Shown here one piece after another: positions 1 to 12,349 of a DNA stretch of 64,000 nt; within the stretch, counting starts at the first letter, position 1, and each line of letters opens with the position of its first letter. A program made the translations under genes and the position numbers. The DNA lies in the NCBI GenBank assembly GCA_030704615.1, contig CM060732.1:55473053-55537052 (forward strand), given 5' to 3'. The notes below the pieces were generated by a model. It was given only the letters and a program-made list of their open reading frames with translations, had not been told where the DNA came from and made no database searches. The stretch comes from Takakia lepidozioides. Lineage: Eukaryota; Streptophyta; Takakiopsida; Takakiales; Takakiaceae.

Positions 1-990
1 GATGCAGACTTATGACGACATGCAATGGATGAAGAGTATGCATCTTTGCTGAAAAACAATACATGGATTTTTCAAGAGTTACCTGCCAACATAAATGTTG
101 TGCACTGTAAGTGGGTCATAAGATGAAGTACAAATCTGATGGAGAAATCGAGCATTTCAAAGCCTTGCCAAAAGCTATTCTCAGACAATAAGAGTTGATT
201 TTGATAAAATGTTCTCACCCGTAGTGAAGCCTTGACTCCTTTTGCACCATTCTAGCTATGGCAGCCACTCACGACATGGAGATTGCTCAGTTTGACGTTA
301 AAACCGCGTTCCTAAACGGAGGAGATTTATATGGAGCAGCCTAAAGGCTACAAGCAAATTAGAAAAGAGAATCAAGTTTGTGGATGATGACATTTCCTGT
401 TGCACTAATCAACACAAGCTGGATGATATGGTCAAATATCTCAAATCTGTGTTTGAGATAACCACGGGAGATGCATCTCACTATGTGCACATCCATCGTT
501 TCAGGGTAGGGAGAGCTTTGTTTGTAAATCAAGAACGCTATATCCAGAAGATAATCCATCGTTTTGGTTTATAGGATGCCAATGGAGTTTCCACGCCGTC
601 AGACACACATGTGAGTCTTACAACCTTTCCAGAAGAAGAAAATAACGATCAGCTTTGCATTGGTGTGTCATACAAAGAAGCTGTGGGCAGTAGTATCATG
701 TTTGTAATGAAACTTACTCGACCTGACATCGCATATGCTACCAGCATTGTGGCGAAGTTATGTGAAACACCAAGGACCTCTCACTGGACTGCAGTTAAGC
801 GAGTTATTCGTTACCTGAAGAGTATTTGTACCCATGTCATCTGCTATTTTGGGGTCCAGAGAATGATAATTCTCTTACAGGTTTATATGACGTTGATTAT
901 GGTGGTGACATCGACAGCAGGAAATCTCACTCATGATACGTATGTCTTTTTGGCAATGCTGCCATTGCATGGAGTAGCTAGGGAGTAGCC
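1..990 (+). mobile_element. Ty1/copia retrotransposon remnant (reverse transcriptase to RNase H)
   Basis: Conceptual translation in shifting frames gives typical copia polymerase pieces. Near 60-120 it reads TWIFQELP and CKWVIR, near 195-330 VDFDKMFSPVVK and YMEQPKGY, near 370-420 FVDDDISC (the YVDD-box region), and near 690-830 LTRPDIAYA, followed by a KRVIRYLKS stretch as at the RT/RNase H junction. The pieces lie in family order but are separated by stop codons and frame changes, so the copy is dead. Only the C-terminal half of pol is seen because the element runs off the left edge of the window. No LTR was identified downstream. Confidence 0.85.
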
Positions 991-1269
991 AAGTGCGTCT
1001 CTTCTCTCGAGGCCCATCTAAGCCCAGGGCCAATCATTGTTGTAGGAAAGCCCACTTGGATGTTTGTTTAGTTACAAAAAATGTGTGGTACATGAATGAA
1101 CTAATGTTTAAAGAGTATTGTAAACATGAACAAAATGATTGAGATTGGAATTTGGTGAAAGAGTTAGACGTTTATATTAATGCTTTTGTATATACAATCA
1201 TATGTTGAAAAAACCTGCCAATATTTTTTTTTCCATGAATTTAATATATCCAATCACTATGGATATATC

Positions 1270-1480
1270 TCCTGTCCATGCACCAATCATTGTTGTAGGA
1301 AAGCCCACTTAGCTATTTTTTACGAATTTCCAATGATCAAACGTACTTGAAATTCCATATCTCCCACACCGCAGGTCCAAAAATAATGAGGCCAAGCCGG
1401 TGCATCTCGCCTCATCGAGGGCTTTCCAATGGTACCAAGCACCAGAGCTGGGGCGACATGTTAACGCTACAAAACAAAAC
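1270..1480 (+). repeat. Dispersed repeat, inverted partner at 41.69-41.93 kb
   Basis: The stretch containing CATCGAGGGCTTTCCAA and TACTTGAAATTCCATATC is matched in the same order on the opposite strand at about 41690-41930. A shorter piece, ATTGTTGTAGGAAAGCCCAC, also occurs at about 1037-1056. The copies differ by many point changes. No open frame of interest is seen. It is probably an old transposon fragment of unknown class. Confidence 0.7.
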
Positions 1481-1499
1481 AAAACAACACAAACAAACA

Positions 1500-3240
1500 A
1501 ACTACCTTGCTTCATATATTGATTTTATGAAACTCACCGCAAATCTCCGGCAAAACCTCATCTACACAATATGGACAAGGCCGTTCTCGTGATTCCTTTC
1601 TATATTTGAGAGTGAAGAGACGGAAATTTGGAACACAAGCAAGGATCACAAGCAATGGGCAACCTCAGGGAATTGGCAGAGAAAAAGAACGAGAGCACCA
1701 ATATTGGGCAAAGTGGTAGACGTATACTCTATCATATGGGTAGAGAATATGGCTAAAGAGGTGAAGAGAGATCAAAAACTCCACACGCAGCTTTCCCAGG
1801 TTGTGGAATATGCAAAGATTACTCCCGCACAAAACTCTTGCCCAGCACAGTGTCGGTGTATAATATGTAGTATCGATTGACAATCACGTCACCCTGTCAT
1901 TGTTTATGCGAGACCGTATTTGCTTAGTTTGTGAGTAGGCCCCACAGTCAGCTCGGATGCTTAGAGTGACACGGAGGAAATGCCCTCAACAGGACTTCAA
2001 AGCCAATATTCCCGGCCCCAGAATCGTATCTCATTCAGGCCGCAGCGTTGTCACGCACCTCCGAACATTTCTCGTGCGTCAGACGAGTGGACGTCGAGCC
2101 TTTCAGCAGCCGTATTGTACTTATCATACGCTGCCAAGATTTCAAGCCCATGCTCTGAGAAATTCTTCAACAACCTCTTCCATATGACGCATGCACTGCC
2201 CACTGTAGAGTAGACGAAGGGAACATGCCAAACCTCCAGAGCTGATGTTTGCTCCGCCTTCAACAGAGGAGACACAGGGGTGCCAACATGAAGCGATCTC
2301 AGGCTTCTATAATCACATCTCGGAATTGTGGTGTGTTAACATTTCTCTAGTGGGGTAACTCTTGGGCATATTTAGGAGTATTGGTATGTTCAACACTTAC
2401 CGGGACCTTCGGGCAGACGAGATTTCAAACATTATGTATAGGGCTTCGAAAAACCTGGGTACATGCAGAGCCAGGCTTGTTGGAGGGTCACTTTCTGCAA
2501 TTGATAAACGATTCGGACAAACGGACAATCATTTTCTCTTGCAAAAGAACCTAGAGAAAAAACTGTCTGGACAATGGACAGATTACACAAACCATTTCGA
2601 CCTTGACCTGACCGAGAGCTTCTTGAACTACTCAGATTTGTTTGTATGGAATGTCCAATCTGAGAGAAAGAGATTTCCCATTAGTGAAGAAAAGCTCATG
2701 TAGACACACGGTACTATTGCCTGGATACCTAGGCCTCCTCTACGAAGCAAAATTTATTGACACTTTTAGGACTCAGCTGAAAATGTCAGACCTTTCATTC
2801 GCTGCTGCACTGAACTTGACTCCTTTTGTAAACACTTAGAAATAAGTCCAACATCTCGTTCAAATAGCTTCGAGACTAGAGATAACTACAATGCTACCAA
2901 CAACAAGTGCTCGGGCCCCATGACTGGTGTTCTCTAATCAGCAGAACCGAGAAAACGGCGAGTTTCTTTGAGTTGGCCAAAGCCATGAGGTGGAAATACT
3001 CCATGCAGTAGCTACAGAAGTTCACCAAAACTCCCATCATCATTCATATTCACTAAAAACTGCAGGAAACTAAATGGCAAAAGTATTGAGATTCTTCAAA
3101 CCCAGGCACTCTGATAATATGTTGCTCTTTGTCACGTTGCTTTTCCCCCATTTACAATTCACTATCTGAAACAGGGGAGCCTAACCACTTGACTCATTGC
3201 AAGAAAACAGCACCGGGACTCGTTGACATCCCCACAGCGA
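1500..3240. other. Stretch without a recognised gene
   Basis: No domain or exon chain was recognised here. The longest candidate starts at the ATG at 2386 and ends at 2703 (+, 105 codons), with a possible frame continuation to 2839. Its product contains KRFGQTDNHF and WTDYTNHFDLDLTESF and matches nothing I know. It could be a transposon fragment. Nothing else is supportable. Confidence 0.4.
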
Positions 3241-3242
3241 AG

Positions 3243-4699
3243 TTACTCATCTCCAAATGAGTAGGGTGAAGGGAACGCCCTCGGAGGAGGTTTTTCACCT
3301 GCCAAGTTTACTCGGATATTTCTCCCCTCGAAATCCTGCTCCCACAAGCTCCAAACCTCAGTAATAAATCTCAGGAATTCGGGGCTTCTATCAAACCAAC
3401 ATATCAGGCCCCAAGTACAAGCTTATTCAAGCAGAAATATGATAAAACCTTAGACAAAGAAGACTACTACCTATGACGTGACTTACCGTTTCGTTAAGGT
3501 TGTTAATGGCTGCGTTTGCTTCGCTCGGGTCTGAAAAGGTAACGAAGCCAAAACCGCGCGACTTGCCGGTCATCTGGTCTAAGATCACCTTGGCCTCTAT
3601 CACTTGTCCGTAGTCGCTGAACAGATTCTCAAGGCTAACATCATCCACGCTCCAGGATAAGTTGCCAACGAATAGCTTGTTGGGACTGTTTTGGTCCCTG
3701 CGGGGTCTGTCACCGAAAGCAGGTCTCTCTCCCCTGTTTGATTGAGGGAAGTTCACTTTCAAGATTCTTCCTCCAAACTCCTGCAACGACAGAGAATAGT
3801 TCAGGTACTCCATCACCGTTTTCATCCTGCTGCGACGGTGGCACAGAGAAGCGCAGCATCTTCAAGACAAAAGGATGCAAAGAAGCAGACCGTTCAAAGT
3901 AGAGAGCACTCACCCTGCCATCCAACTTCTCAATGGCAGCATTCGCATCTTCGACTGTGCTCATTGTCACAAAAGCGAATCCGCGACTTCTGTTTGTTTC
4001 CCTGTCGTAGATAACCTGGAAGGTGCAGAATGTCAGAATGCTACTAATATATTTCAGAACACCGACAATCATTCGAAATGAAAGTCCAAGCACAGATGAT
4101 GAGGGGACAGCAATTTCAGAAAAGACAAGTACAAACCGGACGCCATGTCGCTTTCAGAAGAGCAAACGATACAGAAGACAAGATAACATCGAGAGCCTAA
4201 TCGATCACGCCGGCTGTAGACAAAAACAGAGATAGCATAGACAACGAAAATGAGTGCAGCAACATGTAAGTACCTCAACAAGCTCAACATTTCCAATGTC
4301 CTGGAAGACATCAGCCACCTGTTGGCTGTCAACAGTCCACGGCAAGTTGCCAACGTACAACTTCGACCCTGCAAACGACTGGTACGTGGGGAACTCCAGA
4401 GGAGGCTCCATCAACGGCGACGAACCATCCTCAGACTGCGACTGCGAGTCGTAAGAATCATTCGACTCCCCGAGATTGCCATTGTTGACGAACGTTTCCT
4501 GCTCCACGTCGGAGGCCCACGCAGCCAGGCTGGTGCTCCTCGCAGACCGCCTGTAAGACAGCGACAAAGCCGACAGGCTTATCGAAATGGGAGCCACTTC
4601 CGTCACCAAACAGCGCCCCGCTGGCTTCACCACGGCCCGCTCTGAAACCCCTGCAAACGACCCGCTGGCCACCGCAAAGGAGATGCACGAGGCCGCCAT
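3243..4699 (-). CDS. Chloroplast two-RRM RNA-binding protein (cp29/cp31-like), four exons
   Basis: Plastid ribonucleoproteins of this family bind organellar transcripts and influence editing, stability and processing. Exons by plus coordinates are 4274-4699, 3914-4015, 3487-3780 and 3243-3335; every intron is GT-AG and in phase 0, and the sum is 915 nt, giving 304 residues. Residues 1-60 are rich in Ala, Ser and Arg with few acids, as in a plastid transit peptide, followed by a short acidic and Ser-rich linker (about 63-105). RRM1 (about 113-189) has RNP2 LYVGNL and RNP1 [11 protein letters not shown]2 (about 211-288) has LFVGNL and RGFGFVTF. The C-terminus is short, ending SFGDE. The start ATG is the first in frame and lies just downstream of a GA-rich leader. 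The acidic domain is shorter than in angiosperm cp31 proteins. The exact subclass is not certain. Confidence 0.92.
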
Positions 4700-4708
4700 A
4701 GCTCAAGC

Positions 4709-4731
4709 CTCTCTCTCTCTCTCTCTCTCTT
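4709..4731 (+). repeat. (CT)n microsatellite in the cpRNP 5' leader
   Basis: An uninterrupted CT run on the plus strand lies within 10-32 nt upstream of the cpRNP start codon, so the transcript leader would carry a GA run. GA/CT tracts are common in plant 5' leaders and core promoters; a role here is inference. Confidence 0.8.
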
Positions 4732-5237
4732 CCCCTCGCACACACGCCTCCCTCTTCCTCCCCGCCGCCACTCCTGCTACGGATCTCAGCGCTCTCTCCT
4801 CACAGCAGCTCCGCAGCGGTCCAGACGAACAAGACAGCAAGAGAGCGGGCTGAAAGGAGCGATCCAGAGAGAAAGGGCCACGGCACCGGATATGGCTGCC
4901 CTGCCCGCCCATGCATCCCCCCCATCCCTCCGTCCGTCCCCGCCATCTGGACGATCCAGATGTCATCCATCGTGGCGACAAATCTGCAAATGGAGCGGGG
5001 CTAGGGATGGGCCACCAGCATGCCTAGTGCCTACTCCAGATCCCCTACGAGTACCTATACCCGCATACAGTAGTCCGTTTGACCGCTTGCGAACCCTATT
5101 AGCGTGGACTAGGGGATCTCATTTCTGTGCTTGATATTTCCTGTTCGCGATTTCATTGAGACCGTCGAGTCCCTTTCAACAAAAATAAAAATAGAAAACA
5201 TCAAATAAAATAGATAAATATTTAAAAAAATCAACCA

Positions 5238-5384
5238 GACCGGTCACAGCTCAGTTGGATACTGCACCCAGGTGGTTCGAGGTTCAAATCCTGCTACTGG
5301 TCCGGCGTGGTATTGTCTGCTATCATGCCTGTATACCTCTCCTTGGCGCACACATGAGCTGTGGAGTAAGGGAAAAAATAAAAA
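5238..5384 (+). repeat. tRNA-derived SINE-like element
   Basis: The first 65 nt resemble a tRNA. GACCGGT at 5238 can pair with ACTGGTC at 5296-5302 with one wobble. A box-A-like CAGCTCAGTTGGAT and a box-B-like GGTTCAAATCC are correctly ordered. The middle is too short for a normal anticodon arm, so it is unlikely to be a functional tRNA. It is followed by unrelated sequence and an A-rich tail ending near 5384, the layout of a SINE. Target duplications were not identified. Confidence 0.5.
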
Positions 5385-5712
5385 TGTCTTTGGGTTGAAT
5401 AACAAATTAAATTTAAAACCTATAAAAATGAGAACTTAGAGCAGGCTAGTGCTGTGTGAGCCGAGGTTTTTTGGCGCTACTCAGAATTCCACGTGTCTTG
5501 TTTGAAGCCGTCCGACTCGATTCTATGTCATTACTAGCCGCCGATGTTAGGGCCTAGGGAATTAGGTCGCGTCGCGGGAGTGGATAATGAAGTGTCAGAG
5601 TATGCTTTGGTGGACGGATGTGCCCTGGATGGATTGATGAAATTAACGTTCTCATCCATGGGATGTATCTCCTAGTTTTCGCTGTAAAAACAAAAGGAAA
5701 ACAGAGTCTCAA

Positions 5713-7364
5713 ATGAAAGACGACCGCTGGACAGGGGAATCCCACCGAATGCTCTTCCCATCTTTAGAGAGTCGAGAGAAGGTGGTCCTGTTGAAGCCTC
5801 GACAGCAGGCATGGGAATGCAGCAGACACTACATTGAACTGGGTGAGGATAAGGGAGGGAGTCAGGTTTCGGTAGACTTCGCAAAGGAGGACAGCAACAT
5901 GACAGGGGGGCCGCTGAGAGTGGCGCTTATATGTGGTGGGCCTTCCGCCGAGCGGGGAATCTCTTTGAACTCAGCTCGCTCTGTGCTTGACCATCTGCAG
6001 GTACTTCTAGGAACGATGGGTGTAAAACTAAAAGGAACCAGCTCAATGGGACACAATTCGTCCCCAATGGATAGCTCCACACGCACTCGTCACTCCACGA
6101 GCTGCCGCGGTATGACATAGGCGAGAGATTGATAGATTGTTGATTTCTCCCACAATTGCACAGATTTCAGACCCAACTCAAATGGTGAAAATTGAGAATT
6201 ATAGATTTTTTTGTGACTTGTTGAGATGTGCTGGATTCCATCAGACGACATGTAGGCTCGATTTCATCCTCTGTATTCCAGCCCCCAGCTGCCGACCCAC
6301 ACATCCACCCCGCGTCCAAAAAACGTAGAAACCTCATAGAAGCGAAATTAAAAATAATTCTTCCGTCTCGCACATGTCAGAGCAATGAGAGACAGCAAGT
6401 GCTGGTGGATATAGTTCATTCGGGAAAGTGCGCTTTGGGCCAGGCGATGATTTGGTATACGTTGCTATTACCTGAACCGCGAATTGCAGTTTTTTGCTAT
6501 CTCTACAGCGCAGGTACTGCTTCGGCTCCCACGCTTTATTTCTGAAGATGAATTCGGTTCATCTGTGCCTATCAATGTGGAAGTGAAAATTAATGTTTAA
6601 TCTAGAAAACTTACATTGTGGTTGGTGAACTTCCAAAGACTGCTCATCTGGTCGGATGACTCCAACATACCATCTGACTTTGACTTCAAGCTTGCCAGGT
6701 AGCTCACAGTTCCGAAACATTTAATAGACAAATTTCCTTATTTATAGGAGTAACTTTCTACCTGGGGGCGTGTGGCTGGATATTTGGCTGTCAAGCATCA
6801 GTTTGCTCAGTATGTGGTTGAAAATCGTGTTCACTTTCTTAAAAGTTGAGCTTATGTATCTCCTCCACTTTCCATCTCTCAGGTTTAGGTGTAACAGTGC
6901 AAGTTGGTAATTTGCAGCACAGCACAAGCCTTTGAGTCTCACTCAGAGTTTCTTAAGCACCTGTGTGCAACAGCTGACATTGTATTCCCTGTCCTCCATG
7001 GCCAGTTTGGTGAAGATGGAGGAATTCAGGTACTCTGTGAACTCTTTCTTCATCCACCATAACTATCATCTGCTTATACAGAAATGTGAGTCAGCTTCTG
7101 CAGATGCAGGTATTTCCTTTCGAATTCTATTCATCACATTTGTCCAACCTCCACGGAGGTGGGGAGAGATGCTACAGCGTCATGAAACAGGTCACTCTCA
7201 GTTTAGGAGTCAGAACACTATAGGCTGCATTTTTGAGGACGAAATAGTTTTCTTTGGAAGTTCGAAGGGAGAGAGCTCTGAAATTCTGGATCTCATTTTG
7301 GGGCTGTGGGCATTGGTGGAGTCAGGAACTACTTGAAAGTGCAGATATCCCCTTTGTGGGCACT
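5713..7364 (+). CDS. D-alanine-D-alanine ligase, 5' exons (plastid peptidoglycan pathway), probably damaged
   Basis: The enzyme ligates two D-alanines for the peptidoglycan stem peptide and acts in plastids of peptidoglycan-retaining plants. Exon 1 (in-frame ATGs at 5713 and 5899, ends 6000) carries LRVALICGGPSAERGISLNS, the N-terminal ligase signature. Exon 2 is 6444-6513 and encodes LNRELQFFAISTAQ in one frame only. Exon 3 (about 6640-6698) has IPSDFDFKLA. Exon 4 (about 6927-7029) has TADIVFPVLHGQFGEDGGIQ. Exon 5 (7326-7364) has ELLESADIPFVGT. Another exon lies at 32182-32244. Exon 2 is 70 nt and cannot keep phase, whereas its inverted copy at 39548-39619 is 72 nt and open. The exon 3 acceptor and the exon 3/4 phase are also unclear. 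Homology stops exactly where a G-poor LINE begins. The N-terminus before 5899 does not look like a clear transit peptide. The locus may be a pseudogene, or the models of exons 2-3 may be wrong. Confidence 0.75.
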
Positions 7365-10300
7365 CACCTGCTCAACCCTCATAGCAACTCTATGCCCAAC
7401 GCATTCTGCTCTACTCCAAACACCAATAACAGCTGCAAAAACAACCACATACCCCTGTCATTTGCAGACAATGCTATCATATGACCACTCTCAGACACCC
7501 ACAGCACATTGCAACTACATATCAATCACCACAAGCCACACTTTGATCCTCATTAAGCAGACCAGCTGTCACCAAAAAACACCTAACTAAGCTATAATCA
7601 CAAAAAAGGAAGTGCAAACTATACAGCTCCAAGACATTAGCATCCATTCCCCTTACCATTTTCAAACTCCATCTGTGTGCACCCTGCCACCACAATCTGT
7701 CACTCAACAGAATCTCGCACCAAATAAATTCTGGCTTTGCAACAACAATAATGTGCGAGGAAATATACCACCTACAGACATTCCACCCACAGCCTATGGT
7801 CCTCCAACATATTTTCTCCATATGTCTCATCTCATAATACCCCCTGAAGCTTATCATCTGCCCCCAAAAATTAATGATCTGCATGAAGCAAATGCCCACT
7901 CAACATGCCAAACCCTTCAATCATGCCCAGTCCTTACACTTTCAGATTACCACAAGTACCACACCTACTTTACAAAACGTCACTAATTTATGACCACCAG
8001 AAAAATACTACCACTACAATGCCACAACCTCCTCATATATCCAATACACCCTTAAAGCGCCTACTTACAAGCACGCCGCACTACCACCAATGTGAAATAC
8101 CCTAGCTGCTACACTTAGAACCAGTCCCAGCCCTCTCAGGGAGCGCCAAGAAGGCAGCTGCAAATTAACCTTGATAGCACCAGACCTCACACCCCGCAGT
8201 CCATCAAATTCAACTACCCTGTCAAAGAAACATGCAAGAACACAGCTCTACAACAACTATATAACTACCACGAATACTTTCGTCAAGCTGCAGCCCAACT
8301 GTCCTAAACCACAACCATCTAATCCTCCCACAAAAACACTTGCTCATGTTAAACACCGCCTCAATGTATCTACTTCTCACTGCCGTTTACAAAGGCTTTA
8401 CCACATGCCCCAAAGCTATTACTTCCCACAGCACACAATTGCCCCCTACAAAAATCACAAATGGTCATCTACGTCATACCAGGACTGCAATTTAAACATA
8501 CCCCCACGTACATTCTCAAAGCACAACAAAAATCTCTCTCTCTACTTACGAGCACATATAACCCTTCCACAAAGACCCAATCAGAGACCTACACACATTT
8601 AAAAACCTAACCGCCACACACATAAATGGTGCAAAGTGAAAACATCCTGTAAAAGTCAAATGGGACCTCAATCACCAGCCTCCCTCCTTAAAAATACCCA
8701 TATCCTCGGACAACTTAAGCCCCTATGTATTAGGGATTACATGTGCCACCATGCAAAGAGGCGAAAACAAATCCCCTTCAACTTCATATCCCAGTGCCTG
8801 CAGGACTCTACTCACATAGCTCTTCCCTCTTACCCCCATAACACACATACTATTGTAATAGGGACTCCTTGCTATCTAAAAAGAAAACACGTAACACTAT
8901 GTCAATACCACCACAGTCCAGAGGTGGACTTTGACGCATTCATATCGCTATTGTTCTGCCTGACTGAGCGCCCCAACAACTCTAAATTACTGAACCTTCT
9001 CCCTCAACTGCTTTTTCCCCTCCTCCCAAGCCACATACTACCTTATGATTCACCAACCACGCTCATGCAGCTAGCACCAATAACTACATCCAATTCTTGA
9101 TCGACCCTTGTCACAAATATGCAACATACAATACTATCTTACTGCCATTGCTGCCACAAGCTCACACCCGCAATCACTTGTTGTTTTGACCACAACAAAC
9201 AACTAAAACCATTTAACAGCCCCTTCCAAAGCAACAAAAACACATCAACATGGATTACAAGTGACAATAGGCAAGATCCTGAATCGGGGTATAATACCGA
9301 CAATGCTCTCCTGCCGACCCTCCCTAACAAATTAGTCCTATTCCAAATAACAACCCCCACTCTGCCCTACATAGCAATAATCTCCTGCCCCCGTTGCAAT
9401 TATCACGGCTTCCCCAATTTAATACTACCCCCCCTCCTCAGAGTTTTGGCTCTACACTGACGGTATCAAAGCACAATTAAGACCACATTTGCCTACTACT
9501 ACACAGACACTACATTGCAACATCCACATGATATACTATGTTGTGAAAGGACCACAACTGCTGCAATTTTACCCCAGACCCCATTGTCCAGGAAATACCA
9601 CCAATGCAAATCCAGCCTAACTGGGCAAACACCACATGTATGGGCAAAAAGCTGTCTTCACCCACTTACACTATTGGAGCAAAAGCAGCTACCTACAAAA
9701 TCTAGCAGACTACAATCACTATACCAGCATCAATACCAACAAAAGCCAAAGGCAGCCTATAATACCCCACGGCAGCCATCATGCGGTCATATTCGACGAT
9801 TGGACAGCCCTACCCGATCTCTCTTGCTACGCTTCTGTACGTTGCTGCTACCCTCCCCTGCTCATACTGTGTGCCCATCACTCCCAAGACCTCATTCTTT
9901 GCCACTGTGGACCCCTGCTAGGATGAGATTACAACAAATCACTTGGCAAACGTAGGATATCGTTTGGCACTCAACCTCGACTGAAGCATACCTCCTTGAG
10001 AGCTCCTTGAGAGCTCCTGTTGCCCGCAACCAAGCCCATGCACAGATCCAAGCCCACGGCCCCGCCCAACTTTCAAACCCATGGATATCATCCAAATAAT
10101 ACACTCCACATTCATCCAAGGGATAACGACTCTTTTGCCCTATCCCTTTCCTCCCCATTCACACTAAGAAACGAAATAAAAAATTATAATAAAAATAATG
10201 CAATAATTAAAAATAATGGTAATAAAAATAATTCTCATACATTCAGAGTTATGTTCATAACACATAAACTGAAACCCAACAATATTATATATATATATAT

Positions 10301-10605
10301 ACACTATTATGCCCAAATATACTACAAGCTCCTCGTATATACTTGATAATACCAAGTCCCCAAAACATCTGCAGCCATACGAAACTTAGCGTACCAACCT
10401 GGGACCCCAATACAAAATATGTAATCATCCCCCAAAGACAGCAAAAGATAGATACACCTCAAACTTTTGCCGTGCCGCAATTACTCTAAAGCTAGAACCA
10501 CGCCAAATAACACCACAACCAACCATATGTTACACTCACCCCTTCATAAAATACTCATTATTCAGCTATACGGTTCAAGAACGAATATTCTATAGCCGCT
10601 GTGAC

Positions 10606-10842
10606 ATGCAAAAATATAGCTCTCAGCAGCATAAAACAACCCACACATTCCCTGCCACTGTTCTCAACGAACAACAACAACTCTCAACTATCCTAAAAGG
10701 TAAAACAAATACTGATCCTACCATCTCCAAACAAGCTAAACAAAAATTACAAAAATGGATGCACAATTATACAATTACGCAATTACATATACTACTCATA
10801 CGATGTGAAGATATCCACCCCGACCCAGGCTCTACAAATTGA
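10606..10842 (+). pseudogene. LINE ORF segment ending in a 2A-like motif
   Basis: The 78-codon frame ends IRCEDIHPDPGSTN, close to the D-I/V-x-x-N-P-G-P signature of 2A-like ribosome-skipping peptides found upstream of the endonuclease in several LINE clades. Here Asn is replaced by Asp and the final Pro by Ser, so skipping activity is not expected in this copy. Its position about 0.8 kb before the endonuclease agrees with known LINEs. The rest of the frame is Gln-, Lys- and Thr-rich and not recognised. Confidence 0.5.
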
Positions 10843-11625
10843 CACTTGTTGCATAACACCACTAGCTACTAACCCAATCATAGATGTTGTCCATATACCA
10901 AACCACATTCAAAACATTGTTAAACGCATATCCAAAGTGGCCAAAACAAGACCATGGCATATACTTTTACCCCTCCACAACTACGCTAAAATTATAGTAT
11001 AAACACCTTCCTGATATCTTTGCCCCGTTCCTACCTAAACCGTAATACATTCTTGACCCAGACAATACAGATGCACCTCCATATGGTATAACCACATCCG
11101 AGCACTCACTTCTTGCTCATAATAGTTACAAACTCAGATGCTATCCTAAAGACCATGTACTTTTTACATATATAATATGTATATCACCGAAACCGAAAAA
11201 ATGTGACATCCTACTCTCTGAAAAACTGGAGACACGCATACTATCCACACTATCAAAACTCCAAACACTCCCTGAACACCCATCGCAATATAAAGCCCCA
11301 CCACACCCCCTCAACTGTCTTCACAACTCTCTTGATCTCCTCCAAGCTCCACCTGGCCAAATTCACCAACTATTCACAACGTATCTGTTATCTCTCCCAC
11401 CCACATCTTGCCATACCCTACAGCATATCACCATAAAGTTTCCTTTCATATCCCCGGAGATCTTCTCTGCCACACTAAACACCTCACATGTATGCCTGGT
11501 TTTTGCACACCCAACACAACCAACCACGTCGGTTAGTCTTGTTGATACCACACCAAACTCGCCACTAGCTATACCCCTACCTCCAACCAACCCTCCTCCT
11601 GATGAGCGAGATTACTAGATCAGCC

Positions 11626-12280
11626 CCTAATACGTCTCACATGGAACGTCGGCTCCATCGCCTCTAGTGTCCCTACCCTATCACTTATACTCCAAGAGCC
11701 GAATCCCCCACACATTATACTACTGCAAGAAACCAAACTCCAATCGCATACGTCTAATACGTAAATAATAAGATATTACATAAATATCATTTGATATATG
11801 CCTCCCCTAGAAAAATACACCAGACGACGTGTCTTACCGTATCAACCAGCTCGGCGAGGAGTTGCAATTGGAATACACAAATCCATGCACATGCAAGATA
11901 CAACCTCCAAGATTACTATCCCAGCTCACCTCAAAACCCACCTACAAATAGTGCAAATACACATCGGTCCCTATCCAAAATTCAGTATTATCCATCTATA
12001 TATGCCCTCACATCCGGATGATGCACCAATTACCCAAGACATACTACAACAAATTGCAGATTTCTCCAATAACCCAATTAACTCCTCCTCTGTAATCTTT
12101 CTTGCAGGAGACTTCAACAGAGACCTAACCCTACATGGCAGACTGTATAACGGGGTACATTTCCCTCCCTCGTTAAAAAAATATAGAGTGGACATCCTAC
12201 ACCCAAAATCTTGGATTCCGGTACATCCCCTCAAACCAACCTTTCTCAAGGTAAGGAGGACTGGACTATACCTCACATAG
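11626..12280 (+). pseudogene. LINE apurinic/apyrimidinic-type endonuclease domain (broken)
   Basis: This domain nicks target DNA to prime reverse transcription. The N-terminal strand reads LTWNVGSIAS and is followed by ILLQETKL, which contains the catalytic Glu context. A stop follows near 11761. The frame from 11798 to 12280 contains RRGVAIGI, IIHLYMPSHPDD and the signature FLAGDFNRD. The C-terminal SDH block is not seen before the frame ends at the G-rich inverted segment. Stops and frame changes show a non-functional copy. Confidence 0.8.
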
Positions 12281-12349
12281 TCTCATTAATGGCTACTATC
12301 TCAAAACACCTAACGACAACCCCAGACATCAATCGCGCAATTTGCAAGG

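Noticed and set aside
5238-5302. Functional tRNA gene
   Set aside because: Too short, without a proper anticodon arm; read as a SINE head.
7500-9955. Several 100-150-codon open frames as genes
   Set aside because: Two frames are often open at once and the products are Pro/His/Thr-rich from base bias; they lie within the LINE region.
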